This document shows positions 12,844 through 23,413 of a DNA stretch of 64,000 bases, piece after piece. The stretch lies in the NCBI GenBank assembly GCA_019055375.1, contig JAHQIW010003833.1:62001-126000 (forward strand), in the 5' to 3' direction. The stretch comes from Parelaphostrongylus tenuis. Taxonomy: Eukaryota > Nematoda > Chromadorea > Rhabditida > Metastrongylidae. Position 1 is the first letter of the stretch, and the number at the start of each line of letters is the position of its first letter. Below the pieces are notes generated by a model that did not search any database, was not told the DNA's origin, and worked only from the letters and a program-made list of their open reading frames with translations. The position numbers were made by a program, and so were the translations under genes.

Positions 12844-14074
12844 ATAGTTCAAGAATCAAGACTAGTACATTACGAGATCTTCCCATTATTCACATCATAC
12901 GCTCATTTCCTTTTCGTTCACTTTCTGCTCCTCTGTATAAAAATGGCGTTTTCGCCGTTTACTTGGGAGTTCCATGGCTGCAACCTGAACAGTAGAAATA
13001 ATGATAAACAGCCAATTCATTGAATGTTGGTCTCTGAACTAATAATGAATGATAGCAGTAACATCAGACTTGATACTTTTTGGTTTTCACTATGCACTCT
13101 TCCAACTCTTTGAGGACATAACCTTTTTCGCTTTTGCCATACTCTCAGTAATCATTTGATGGTTTGACGCTAGTAGAGAGTTATGGTCCCATCATTTTTT
13201 TATATTGAATGACTAGTGATTGTGCTCTCGTAATATCTCATTTGAAGAAATCAATTCAAAAGATAGTTTGAAACTGATGGAAGCACAATTCTCCATAAGA
13301 TTAATGTCTCAAATTTTAGCGACTTCAATAGCAGTTCACTTTTCAGCACCGTTACAGCAAAAATAACATTACGTTTCCAAGTGATTTGTTCGCATAGCTA
13401 CGATTTGTAGATGAATTTCGTTAGCTTTTGAGCACTCATTCCACAGCACAAATCCAGATGATTCTGGGACTAGATCTGATTTTTGAAAGGCCTTTACAAA
13501 GCGCTGTAAAAGCGAAAAGAAGATTACGTTTCACACTCGCAGTCATCGTTTATCGGGATGGCTTAATTGGTCGCCAAGAGCGATTCACAAAAGGCGTGTG
13601 ATTTTGATTTAATTTGGTTTTCTTAGCATTTAAAAGAAAAAATCTGGACAAAAAAAATGATGCTCATACTTTAAGACTTCCTCTGCGCATTCACATGATA
13701 TTCGTATATGGGCTTAGGCTTAGTAGCGGGTTTGTGCGGAAATATAAAATGAAAATTAACCTCATACCCACAAAACGAACGAACAGCTTCTTCACAATTC
13801 TTACACGGATAACCTCAAAATTCTACAAAAGGACAAGAAATTTTGAAGTAAACAACGAAGATATTCGCGAAGAGGCGCGCCGAGAGTGAAATTCAACTCC
13901 GATAGTCTGAGCTTCATGACAATCTCAGACACTTGACACCGAAAAAGCGATAAGAATTTTCACTAACTGCTGATGTTTTCAGAAAACCGAAGTCTACGAA
14001 GAAGTGAAAACTTCACATTTCATAAAAAAATTCAAACATGGTTCTTGGTGGCTATGAGGGTACAGATAAAAAAA

Positions 14075-14330
14075 CGTTTTCATTCGCTGGAGAGGAACTT
14101 TTTATAGGAGTGTTATAACCTATTGGAAAGCTAAGACTCCAGGCTAAAGCCTCTCTGCGCCAATTTTCAAAAAGGCCTTTTTTACCGTTGTTAGAAATTT
14201 CTTTCGCCGCAGACATGCATATCTCGCACCGGACGGAGCTCTTTCTCTGGACTATTTGTAATCATTCGATGCGTAATCGCTTCTGACTTCAACGCTGACT
14301 TCGAAACCTTCAACCATTAGATCACTAGAG
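14075..14330. repeat. Foldback family D, one arm
   Basis: Contains the arm sequence of family D: GGAACTTTTTATAGGAGTGTT, then a block with CTCGCACCGGACGGAGCTCT and CTGACTTCAACGCTG. The same arm is seen in both orientations at 19,590-20,290, 22,390-23,640, 33,800-34,510 and 52,860-53,580. The opposite arm may be the weak match near 13,310-13,540. Confidence 0.5.
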
Positions 14331-14488
14331 AAAAAAATTCCTTAGTAAAACACGATGTCACAAGCATGAAAACGACATTCGTGGGCACTATCTTGTCCCA
14401 ATGAGCGGACTTAGCTTATTAAGCCGGCTCTTTGTTCAAAGATTTTCAATAAAAAAGAAAGGAACGAAAGAAAGAGAAACAGATCATA

Positions 14489-17400
14489 CTATCCGGGATC
14501 CAGGCACGTTATCTCGAGAGAACAAGCAACCTCTTTGTATTGACAAGAGTTAGTCTATTCTGATAATCCCTTAATCAGGTAAATGAAAATTTAGAATGAT
14601 CTCGAATGACGATTTATAGGCGAATGATTAGATTTGCTCAGCCCTGTGATCCATACATTAGTCACAATATCTCGATAGTGATACTAAAGATTAAAATCAC
14701 TGGTTGGTACTGATCTAATTTCTAGAAACCGTTACAAGACTTACTTGTAAAGGCCATCCTCCTCCGATTACGCCAGCTTGTACCGCTGCTCCAGTGACAA
14801 CGGCAAGCTCCGGATCAACACCGAAATTCGGAGGTTTACTGGAAACATTTACAATTTTCTAGCACTAAAAGACAACGACACAAGAATAAAAAACAGAGCA
14901 CAGAAAATAGCAATAAATTTACCCGAAATAATGGCCGACGATTTGACGAACCTTTGGTATACGTGTTGACCCACCAACGAGAACTATTTCGTCGACTTCT
15001 GATGGCTGAAGATGCGCATCAGCTAAAGCGGCCTCGATTGGTTGCTCAATTGATTTGAAGAGATCCTCGTTCAGCTCTTCAAACTTATCACGAAGTAGCT
15101 GAATATGTCATATTGATAACAGATAAAGGTTAATCATTGATAATTCAAACCCGGCTGACATCCGCGGACCCAAGGTGGGCGTGTCGGCCAGCGTGGGAAC
15201 GACTCTATCTCCTCTGCATCGAGTGGTAATCAAAGTACCACTTTCCATTGCAAGACCCGCAGTTAAGTTATGAACTAACTGGCGAGCGCCTCTCCAACAA
15301 CAGTAGTACTTTAGCGGCAACTAATGTGAGGCAGGGTTGTCTCCACGCTGGCAGACATGCCCACCTTGGGTGCGCGGAAGTCAGCCGGTTGATAAAACTC
15401 ATGTGCCACGCAGCAAGAAAGGTGTTCTGCGACACACACGTGATCGATTTGATCGATGGTCGACGGCTCGATCCCGCGCTCAGGGCTCACCAAGCCTTCC
15501 ATCCCTCCGGGGTCGATAAGTCGGTGACTTTGTACCGGACTTGTCTGAGAGGATAGCAGCACTGACTTGTTACATCCGCAAACCACCACAGGTGTTGTAA
15601 GAGGCAGCTATGCAATCAGTCATCTCTAACAATTGTTGACGAACTCAAATGCATGGAGCATCCCTCACAGATTAATCAACGCCAAGAGCTTTATCCTTTT
15701 ACTCATTAACATCCTCGCTAATATAGTGAAAATACTCCGCAGTATCGAGGTGAAAGACGAGAATAATCGAAGTTAAGACAAATCTCTTAACAGAATAAAG
15801 GATAAAGTTCTCGGCATTGATCAGTCCCTGAGGAATGTGTCTTGCATTCGACTCCATTCACGAATCGATAGAAGTGACTTAATGCATATCTGGTCTTTAC
15901 AATAACTTGTGTGGGCTTACCGATGTAACAAGTCAATACTGCCATTGTCCCAGACAAGCCTGTACCAATTAATCTGCCCTGAGGAATGAAAGGCTTAGTG
16001 AGTCTCCAAAGCCAGATCGAACGATCGACTACGTGTGTCGTAGGGCACCTCTACCCACTGCGTCGCGCCGATAGCGGCCATTACTAAACGTAATATTGCT
16101 GCAATGAACGTTTTCATACCTCCAGCTGCCAATCACCAATACGTTTTAGGTGGAATTTCATTAGAGCCTTCGGATGGGTAGTCAATCGAATTTTTGCGCT
16201 TTCGATCTCAAGACGAATCTGCTGTAGATCCTCTTTATCAGTGACGACCTCACCAAATCTTTGTCGTAAAACCTAAATTCTGAGGCGCTTCAAACTGGTG
16301 ATCTTTCGCTGTTACAAAAAACGGATCAACAAAGGTAGTATCGTGAATGACAACATCGAGAGAGTTGACCATCATTCTTCATTGTTTCTTCCTTCTTATT
16401 ACGAAGGTATTACTCTGGTAAAAAGTCTCAAATGGATGTTGAAAAGCTGTCCCCTATGAATTATTGCAAACAATGGTATTTTCGATAGAGCAAATAGCAC
16501 GAGTCAGATATCTAACACTATTCTTTCACTTAGCCCTCAAACAATCAAATAATGTCTAATGATAGACGACAGAATCTCGCTAAAAGGATGCACTCCAAGA
16601 CGCCTACAAAAACAAAGTCATAATCATCTCAAAGCAATTAAAATTTCTACTTTGCCGTTCCTATATCAGGCTTATGATTATGCAATTAAATATCCAAGGA
16701 TATGCTTGGTGATAGGCAGACTTTCGATCCCCGGTGGGAGTTCCACCTGCGTTTCATCCATACCGAGGGCGCGTGCTACCATTACACTATCGAGGCCACA
16801 GCTCTGTTACCCCTTTTTCTTCGATATAAATGTCCACATCTCCGATAGATTTACATCGAAGAAAGAGTGGTAACAGAGGGGTGGTTGCGGTGATATAGTA
16901 GTAGCACACGCTTCCAGCATGGGTGAAACGCGAGTTCAAGCTGCGTCTATGACAAAAAATTCTGCATATTACCCGTACAGTCATAACAAATCATCTAAAT
17001 AAAAATAAGAACTGGCTTAGTATCTATTCCCCCTATTCTTCTTTCTTGTTCTAAGAAAAAAAAAACCGCGGAAAAAAGAGGGACAAGGAGAAGAAATTGA
17101 TGAGAAGTCAACAGCAGCAGTAGATTCCAATGACTCACAGACAAGACGTGCTTTTGAACACGGTCGTTGAAATCCTGTCCTCCTAGTCGATTGTTTCCAG
17201 CCATAGCCTGCGTTACAAAAACTCCTCCTTGAAGCCAAAGAACAGACACATCTAATGTTCCGCCACCTGAATATCTTCCAGTCATACTAACAAACTATAC
17301 TATAACATAATAATGAACATTCTCAGCTCTTTTTCGATCTCTTGCAACTACTTCCGGTCAACTAACTTCAGCTGATAAACATGTACCAATCTAGTTTCGA

Positions 17401-20400
17401 GGAAGGATAAAAAGTTTTAACCCACCGAGGTCTATCACAACCACGCTTTCGACACCTTTCTTCTTATGCAAACCGTAAGCAAGAGCGGCGGCAGTAGGTC
17501 AGATATCACACGACGCACTTCCATTCCTGGAAATCCACGCTTATGCTTTTTGGAAAGAAAAAAGGATACTGATAAAACCATGACAACACTCTACATCTTT
17601 GGAAAAAGTCTCGCCTTATTCTTGTGAGTAAAAAAAACCCCTAGAAACGCCTTGAAACACTATTCACAACTAGAAAGCTCAAGTTAGCTAATGTTATCCT
17701 GGATACTGCAAGTGCACTGTAAATTCGAGGATATGATTGAGAACACACAGACCGGGCTCGTCTCACTCACGAGGCCTGGCCCATCTCAGGGGTTCGGTTA
17801 ACCCCGGGATTTCGATTGAAAGAATCAATAAACATATGTCCTGGACTAACAAAGAATCTAAGATTTTACCAGCTAATTCGGCAGCTTTTCCAGTAACATT
17901 GCGTTGGTTCTCACCAAATTCGGCCGGTACAGAGATTACAACCTATATTAGAGGATCACTATGCCAATGAAAAGTGAATGATAACAGAGAAATCCTAGTG
18001 GTACCTGTTCGAGCGGTGTTTTTAGTTGTTTCTCAGCCGATTTCCTTAAATAAGAAATTATAATGGATCCCACTTCCTCTGGATAGAGTTTCCTGGAAGG
18101 GAAGGTAGGAATCTTCGCGAGTAAGCGACCAGAATCATGTCAAAAGGTCTAAAAGTATGATAAAGTGCTCACTTTATTCCCGAATCAAGTGGAACTTCGA
18201 AGAAAGCGTGACCACCATCGTCCAACTTTATGACGAACGGATACCGCTTTTGATCGGCCTTCAGAAAACAAAAAATTATAGCAAGAAACTTCAAAAATCG
18301 ATTGATACACTAAAATCTTTGGGACGAAAACTTCTGAAAGGAAAGTACCTAAGGTGTTCGTCAAAGAATAAAAAAAAAGATTCAAGATATAGAATTTGGA
18401 GAAGAAACTCACCAAAAAGTTTTCATTGTCTCTCTCAAACGTTCGTCCAATAAACCGTTTTGCGTCATAAATGGTCCTTTGTGGGTTTTTCTCTTGTTGC
18501 TCTACCGCCCGAGTACCCACCAGCATTGTACCATTGGGTCTAAAGACAGAACTATTTCGAAACTCAAGACAAGGCAGCTTAATCAAACGTCCACAATAGC
18601 AGATATGTATTTTTTTAGGTATAAAAAAACAGACTTTACGATTATATAGGACTTCTACGCTATCTACAATCACTGCCGACTCGTAGAAGACATCGTGCTC
18701 TCGCCTTTTATGCGTTTTACTAGCCATTCGATAGCCTAACCCTTATGGGACCATGGACGGAACCCTCTGCCTGTCCAACCCCATCGTGCTGCATTTAACA
18801 ACGGCATCTAACGCCCATCGTGTCGCGCCTAACAATATCACGCTGACGGTAGGGTTAGGCACCACGGTTAGACGCAACACACAGCGAATTGGACGCCACT
18901 GTTGAAGGCAACATGCTGAGGGTTAGAGACCCAGAAAGTTGGGTCCATGGTCTCGTAAGGGTTAGGTATGAACAAATTCAATGCTGTACTATTTTTAGAA
19001 ATGACCTTTTCAATGTGCTCTAGCAGTAAAAATAAAACCAAGTTCTACACTTGGCGGTCTTCGGCGCATTATTCGCTGGACAGAGCTTTACCCCTAGACT
19101 TTCAGCAACCATTCAATAACCAACATCTCGACAGTTTCAATAATGTACTTGATTTTTGGAAAGGGCTTTTTTAGTGCGCTCTCGCAACCACCCAAAGATT
19201 GGGTTCCACGCTCGGTACTCATCTGGTTTACCAGGAAGTTTGTGAGACGCTGTGCATCAATCGCGCGATTGATCGATCGTGCAGCGCGATTCACAAGTGA
19301 TGAGGGGTTCGGTATCAATTAGGAATTTTCCCTTCTGGAAAAAAACTCCAAAACAGATCAAATGACACTGAAACACCAAGATTTCCCTCTTCACGTTTAT
19401 ATGCTCATTGTGCATTAGCTTAGACTGCTTAGGCTCAAACTTCTTAGCGGCTTTGACTCGCAATGTAGAGTGAAGATGGCAAGCTTACGTCTACATCGTG
19501 CTTAGACAAAGTTTCCTCGACAATGACAACACAAAATCCAGGATCTATAAAATGGAGGAAAAAATTCGGCTCAAGTATGTTATCCGGGGATAAATGGAGA
19601 GGCAACCTTCTTCGCTGCACAAGAACTTTTCATAAAAGTGTTAGTAATCATTCGAAAGCTACTCATTCTCTGGCTACTGCGCGTGACCGCTTTCTGAGAA
19701 GAGCCTTCTATAGCTCTGCAGCATTCGAAATAAAATTATGTTATACACCTGCCGAAAACTTTCACTATCAGTTCGGTAGAAGGACGAAAAGGATATGAAC
19801 CTGTAGAGGAAATCTTCTGCTATCAGAGCCATATGTTTTCTGTAGAGTTTCTTTCAAACTGGAGAAGAAATTCCCAACTGAATAAGAAAAACTGCACACC
19901 ACATGTGTAATGCATCAGCAGAATCAATCGATGCGCATTGAAATCACAGGTAGCCCCCTTCCCCTCCCCCCTAGCCCATAATACAATAGGCGAAAAAGAG
20001 ATGCCCGCGTATATGAACTCAATCTTATTTTCCCTGCTACACTGCAGTGAAACGGTCTTTTAAAAAGATAGGCACAGCCTTGGAATCACCGAAGTTCACG
20101 CTATCTAATGGTTACTTACAATCTAAGTAAAGAGTTCTATCTTGTGAGAACTATGCGCGTGTTAAACATAAATGCTCTCTTTATCTTGAAGCGCTATAAT
20201 AGGATTTAAAGAAGGCTACGTAGCGCAATGGCCAGAGATTTAAGCTTGAACGATTCTCCTAGGAATAGTTCTTGCCTAACTAGAAGGGTCGTTTCTTCAT
20301 TTGCCTCCGGATAACGCACTAGTACCAAACATTCAAATAAACGAAATAAGCGCCAAAACGCGTCGAGTATGAAACAAAATTTTACTTCTACTACTACCGC

Positions 20401-21796
20401 GCACTGAAAAGTCCTTTCAAAAATTAGGTAGACCATTTAGATCATTGAGATTTAAGCTATGGAATAACTATGGAACATTCAAAATCCGAGAAAATGCGTT
20501 GATCCCAATGGGTTGAGAACAACTGCCGATAACGGAAAAGTGTCATTATATATCCAAGGATGCTAAGCGATTTGCAAAACTTCGACGGTAGGCGGGAGTT
20601 GAACCCGCATTTCACCCATACCGGGGACGTGAGCTTCTATAGCACCATTGAGGCCACCGTTTGCTACCACTGTCTCTTCGAAATGAACTATTGGAGCTGC
20701 GAACATCGATCCTCTAGTTATATCGAAAAAAAGTGTCATATCTGGGCAGTAGCCTCGAGTGATATGGTGGTAGCACGCGCCCCCTGATGTGGATCAAGCA
20801 CAAGTAACCAACTTTTCCGGGGGTCGAAAGTCTTGCATATCGCTCAGCATCCTTGGACATGATTACAACATCAGAAGTAGCAGTAAAACAAGGGAAATCT
20901 TTTAGATTATAAACTCTATGGTTTATCGACAACTCACAGAAATGCAACGACACTCGGAACCGACTTCTTTCCAATGTCATCAGGTAAGATGGTTGTTTCT
21001 CCAGAGACCGCATGGTAAATCCCTGAAATCATCGAACCAAACAGTAATAGATAGTCCTGGAAAGCAAAAGGGAAAGCTAGCCGAGAACCACCTATAGACG
21101 AAAACGTGGTTCCCAGATCGATTCCAGCGATCTTCGGAGCCGGAGGTGGGATCCCATACCACCGGGCTATGTAGCCGGCACCGAATACTACCAAGATGGC
21201 AGCGCCTGAAATAGTAATAAAGAAAACACAATTGATATTGATAGCATTTTTTCAATGCATTTCGCATTGTTATGTGTTTTCTATATACCAAAGGGAACTG
21301 AGTGGTGAGCAAAAACGCGGCCTCAGGCGGGAATCGAACCCGCGTTTCATCCTATCCGAGGACGCGTGCTCTACCACTACACCACCGAGGCACGTTTTCC
21401 ACCACACAATTCCCTTGGGTATATAAAAAACATAAAAAAAAATGCAAAATGCATTTAAATACTTTCAATACCGAGTATTAGTTAAAATAGCTGTCAGCTC
21501 AACTGGGTTTATAAAGCGAAATCGCATACCCGACCAAACCTGTCAAAGGTTGGTGGCTGATAGCTAACATTGAGATGTTGAAGAATGAGTGGTCGGGCAA
21601 ATGTGCCTCAGTGGTGTAGTGGTAGAGCACGCGTTCCCGGATAGTATGAAACGCGGGTTCGATTCCCGCTTGAGGCCGCGTTTTTGCTCACCACTCAATT
21701 CCCTTAGGTATACAGAGATACAATTGAAAAAACCTCGCTATAGAGGACGATCTCCGATTAGATAAAACCCTTACCGACCATTGACATCGAAGACAT
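14489..21796 (-). CDS. stc-1: Stc-1 / HSPA13 (STCH) Hsp70-like ATPase, 13 exons, one frameshift
   Basis: HSPA13/STCH is an ER-associated Hsp70 ATPase domain lacking the peptide-binding domain. Exons (minus): 21,796-21,775; 21,205-21,092; 21,022-20,938; 18,539-18,413; 18,258-18,173; 18,092-18,005; 17,942-17,870; 17,526-17,426; 17,266-17,139; 16,272-16,120; 15,098-14,923; 14,838-14,745; 14,530-14,489. All junctions agree in phase, giving about 429 residues. Order: a hydrophobic N-terminal anchor (residues 9-24); phosphate-1 GIDLGTTFSSIG (35-46); RTIYDAKRFIGR; VVISVPAEFG; the INEPTAAA-type region; connect VVVIDLGGGTLDVSV; NNRLGGQDFNDRV; LNEDLF; phosphate-2/adenosine IVLVGGSTRIPKVRQ; and a short C-terminus, as in the family. 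Exon 8 lacks one base at 17,498/17,499, where GAACCTACT is expected: either a sequence error or a damaged allele. Introns are full of SINEs and MITEs. The ATG at 21,796 is chosen because MSSMSMV splices in phase to the anchor. Confidence 0.93.
15145..15395. mobile_element. Foldback MITE in stc-1 intron 10
   Basis: Two arms of about 50 bases, near 15,152-15,202 and 15,330-15,384, are inverted copies. GGCTGACATCCGCGGACCCA pairs with TGGGTGCGCGGAAGTCAGCC, and GCCAGCGTGGGAACGAC pairs with GTTGTCTCCACGCTGGC. There is no coding capacity. Confidence 0.65.
15400..15715 (+). repeat. SINE-A copy, near full length
   Basis: A tRNA-like head with a box-B-like GGCTCGATCCC is followed by the SINE-A body (ACCAAGCCTTCCATCCCTCC, GGATAGCAGCACTGACTTG) and the tail AATCAACGCCAAGAGCTTTATCC. 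It lies in stc-1 intron 10, next to an inverted partner at 15,785-16,075. Confidence 0.75.
15785..16075 (-). repeat. SINE-A copy, reverse orientation
   Basis: In reverse it reads head (around 16,075), body, then tail ending near 15,790 (AAGTTCTCGGCATTGATCAG on the plus strand). With the copy at 15,400 it makes a tail-to-tail pair inside stc-1 intron 10. Confidence 0.7.
16691..16960. mobile_element. Palindromic tRNA-pair element in stc-1 intron 9
   Basis: A leftward tRNA-like arm (16,718-16,797, containing GCGTGCTACCATTACACTA) and a rightward arm (16,882-16,950, containing GGTGATATAGTAGTAGCACA) flank a core with a second hairpin (GTTACCCCTTTTTCTTCGAT against ATCGAAGAAAGAGTGGTAAC). The arms have drifted; box B is changed in both. 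The left edge TATCCAAGGATATGC resembles that of the copy at 20,548. Confidence 0.6.
18735..18966. mobile_element. MITE with 24-base terminal inverted repeats, stc-1 intron 3
   Basis: The left end CCTAACCCTTATGGGACCAT and right end ATGGTCTCGTAAGGGTTAGG are inverted repeats. The inside is G+C-richer than the surroundings, with repeated CTAAC/GTTAG motifs. A related fragment is at 23,805-23,895. No ORF. Confidence 0.75.
19590..20290. repeat. Foldback family D copy, stc-1 intron 3
   Basis: The left arm has AAGAACTTTTCATAAAAGTG and AGTAATCATTCGAAAGCTAC. The right part has CACTGCAGTGAAACGGTCTT and AGAGTTCTATCTTGTGAGAA, with GATTCTCCTAGGAATAGTTC near the end. The arms are inverted and diverged from each other. 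Confidence 0.5.
20548..20859. mobile_element. Palindromic tRNA-pair element in stc-1 intron 3
   Basis: The terminal inverted repeat TATCCAAGGATGCTAAGCGA pairs with TCGCTCAGCATCCTTGGACA. The left arm reads a tRNA-like unit leftward (box B as GAGTTGAACCC in reverse). The right arm reads one rightward (TATGGTGGTAGCACGCGCC). The core contains a TTCGAAATGAAC / TATCGAAAAAAAG hairpin. Same family as the copies at 16,691, 21,284 and 37,568. Confidence 0.65.
21320..21391 (-). tRNA. tRNA-like pol III unit, left arm (not a canonical tRNA)
   Basis: Read on the minus strand it has a 7-base acceptor stem (GCCTCGG with CCTGAGGC), a box A match TGGTGTAGTGG, an exact box B GGTTCGATTCC and a TTTTT stretch just past the 3' end (21,311-21,315). 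The T arm GCGGG/CCCGC is perfect. The anticodon region is a 6-base stem (CGCGTT-type) with a loop of about 14 bases rather than 7, so it is probably not a working tRNA, but it may be transcribed by RNA polymerase III. Confidence 0.5.
21605..21676 (+). tRNA. tRNA-like pol III unit, right arm (not a canonical tRNA)
   Basis: The mirror of the left arm: acceptor GCCTCAG with TTGAGGC, box A TGGTGTAGTGG, box B GGTTCGATTCC, T stem GCGGG/CCCGC, and TTTTT at 21,681-21,685. The anticodon arm again has an oversized loop (CCCGGATAGTATGA). It is divergent from the left unit, with both transcripts expected to leave the element. Confidence 0.5.
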
Positions 21797-21869
21797 CGTG
21801 AGAGGAACAAAATAACCTGCTGCTGACCCGTATTAGTCGAGTAGTTGAAACATAGAGAACAAATAGAAA

Positions 21870-21873
21870 CTAG
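21870..21873 (-). promoter_or_regulatory. Candidate splice-leader acceptor for stc-1
   Basis: On the minus strand a pyrimidine run ends TTTTTTTCTAG about 74 bases 5' of the stc-1 ATG, with no earlier exon apparent. In nematodes this arrangement often marks a trans-splice site. This is inference only. Confidence 0.3.
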
Positions 21874-22009
21874 AAAAAAAAAGAACCTGTAAGACCCTCT
21901 GATTATACGAGACAACTCAAAAAATGCGACAACATTGGAACAAAAAAAACCGATTTATTTTCGATAAAATAAGGACGGCAGCGAATAAAGGAAGGTACAA
22001 ACGAGAGCA

Positions 22010-22080
22010 CAGGCAGTTCAGTGGCTAGTATGCGCTCCGGAAAAGGGCGAGACGCGGGTTCAACTCCTGCCCTCACGGGT
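22010..22080 (+). repeat. tRNA-like fragment
   Basis: GGTTCAACTCCTGCCCTCAC with an upstream GTTCAGTGGCTAGTATGCGC resembles the A and B boxes of the tRNA-like family seen at 25,275, 42,410 and 50,164, including the TCCGGAAAAGGGCGAGAC centre. The acceptor stem is not intact. Confidence 0.4.
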
Positions 22081-22284
22081 TCGTATGTCGCTTAACATTC
22101 TTGAATATAAATGGAACCAATTCCTCAGACTCAAAGAATGCTTTTAGTTCCAAAATATCCTCGAAACACTCTGTATCTAGATAGGGCGTGGAAAGCGAAC
22201 ATGTAGTAATCGCAGGGATTTCGTGACAAGCCATTGAGCCAGATCTTGTCGATCTGTCGATCTTCAAAACACAATTTAGAAGTT

Positions 22285-22345
22285 ACGAAGGCAAATAAAC
22301 AAACAAACAAAACATAAACAAACGAACAAACAAACAAAGACAAAC
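22285..22345. repeat. (AAAC)n simple repeat
   Basis: An imperfect run of AAAC/AAACA units. It lies between a tRNA-like fragment and a family D element. Confidence 0.8.
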
Positions 22346-22520
22346 AGACGAAGACAGTAGGGTTCTCTCTGATCATGGGGTAACAGATGAGAAACCTCAT
22401 TCGTTGAAGAGGATATGTTGATAGGAGTGTTAGCAACCATTCGAATGCTGAAACTTCAGGATTCAGCCCCAAGACTCCAGTTTTCAAAAAGCCTTGTTTT
22501 TATATGCCTGGCAATCATTT

Positions 22521-22957
22521 TTTGAGCCACGCATGTTAGTGGTCTATCAAGAGGGCTGACTTATAGAGCCCGATACACTTGTTTCGATCTTGCGTTCTCG
22601 TCAGTCGGGCATCTACCCTTTCTCGTCTTTTGCTAATCTCTGTGGGTGCTCCAGTCCCCACACTAAGAGTTGGCGACGACGAACGTTTTACACTCTATGT
22701 CCAGTGAATCTCACCGAACATAGAGCAAGAGCAATCGAGTGTACAACGCTCTATGTTCGGTGAGAATTTCACTGGACATAGAGTGTAAAACGTTCGTCGT
22801 CGCTAACTCTTAGTGTAGGGACTGGAGCACCCACTTAGGATTGGCAAAAGACGAGAAAGGCTAACTGCCCGACTGACGAGATCGCAAGATCGAAACACGT
22901 GTATCAGGCTCTATAATTCAGCTCTCTTTGATATATCACTTACATGTGTGGCTCAAA
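22521..22957. mobile_element. Long palindromic foldback element
   Basis: Two arms of about 210 bases are inverted copies at roughly 90 percent by eye, separated by about a dozen bases near 22,736-22,748. The ends are TTTGAGCCACGCATGT and ACATGTGTGGCTCAAA. Inside the arms CACTCTATGTCCAGTGAA pairs with TTCACTGGACATAGAGTG. No ORF. Confidence 0.85.
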
Positions 22958-23229
22958 TTGCAAGGCATATTGAAATTTGAGCTGTGGTCTTGAGAAAACA
23001 CTCAAAACAAAAGATATGATCTATTGAATATACATGCTTTTTTGATTTTGTTATCGAAGGAAGTTTCTTGCGTTGCATATGAGCATATTTCTCGCCTGAC
23101 AGAGCTCTTTCTTTGGACTATCAACAATCATTCGATAGCGCTATCGTTTCTGATTTCAACGCTGTGCTTATATCCTGAAAAGACCGTTTGTCTGGCAACA
23201 CAGCAGGTAAAATAAGTTAAAATTGGCAT

Positions 23230-23413
23230 GTTCGAGCCGACGGGGGTCTTTGGCCAACTCACGTGCTCGCGCGTGAGGCGTCCACGTGAACCGCTGACGC
23301 AACACTTCTCTACGCGCTCACACGCCCAAAAAATTTATGGCCATCGCGTCAGCGGTTCACGTGATCGCATACGCGCGAGCACGTGAGTTGGCCAAAGACC
23401 CCCTGGCTCAAAC
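23230..23413. mobile_element. Short foldback MITE
   Basis: The left arm GGGGGTCTTTGGCCAACTCA and right arm TGAGTTGGCCAAAGACCCCC are perfect inverted repeats. They extend inward through GCACGTGAG-type sequence and CACGTGAACCGCTGACGC / GCGTCAGCGGTTCACGTG. A degraded partial copy is near 53,220-53,275 inside another family D element, so this palindrome may be the core of that family. Confidence 0.8.

Larger units (their letters stand above)
10037..14488. other. Intergenic interval, no supported gene
   Basis: Between the CEP104-like gene and the 3' end of stc-1 I found no exon chain with consistent phases or a recognisable family. Part of foldback family D lies at 14,075-14,330, and related sequence is near 13,310-13,540. 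Two short plus-strand candidate exons are listed separately. Minus-strand open stretches near 10,339-10,590, 11,179-11,385 and 11,862-12,077 showed no convincing homology. Confidence 0.4.
21284..21713. mobile_element. Palindromic tRNA-pair element, best-preserved copy (stc-1 intron 1)
   Basis: The left end TATACCAAAGGGAACTGAGT and right end ACTCAATTCCCTTAGGTATA are inverted repeats. The inversion extends about 110 bases inward through a complete tRNA-like unit on each side. Both units read outward from the core. The core contains CTGTCAGCTCAACTGGGTTT and a TTGAGATGTTGAAGAATGAG block that is also present in the copies at 2,165 and 37,568. The left half also has its own short inverted ends (21,284 and 21,424). 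No protein-coding capacity. Confidence 0.8.

Noticed and set aside
18185..18727. 180-codon minus-strand ORF, the longest in the window, as a gene of its own
   Set aside because: It is a shadow: part of it is stc-1 exon 4 read through its donor into the intron, while exon 5 of stc-1 lies in the same interval in a different splice frame. The spliced model matches HSPA13 across the gene.
18735..18966. A conserved regulatory element in stc-1
   Set aside because: Inverted termini and a second fragment elsewhere in the window (23,805) mark it as a MITE.
20714..21312. Overlapping minus-strand ORFs as extra genes
   Set aside because: They are alternative frames of stc-1 exons 2 and 3 plus intron sequence.
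21605..21676. A functional tRNA-Gly gene
   Set aside because: Acceptor, D and T arms are convincing, but the anticodon loop is about 14 bases and no standard anticodon can be placed. It is also one arm of a repeated palindrome.
22290..22345. A CRISPR-like or telomere-like array
   Set aside because: It is a plain AAAC simple repeat with no spacers, in a eukaryotic genome.
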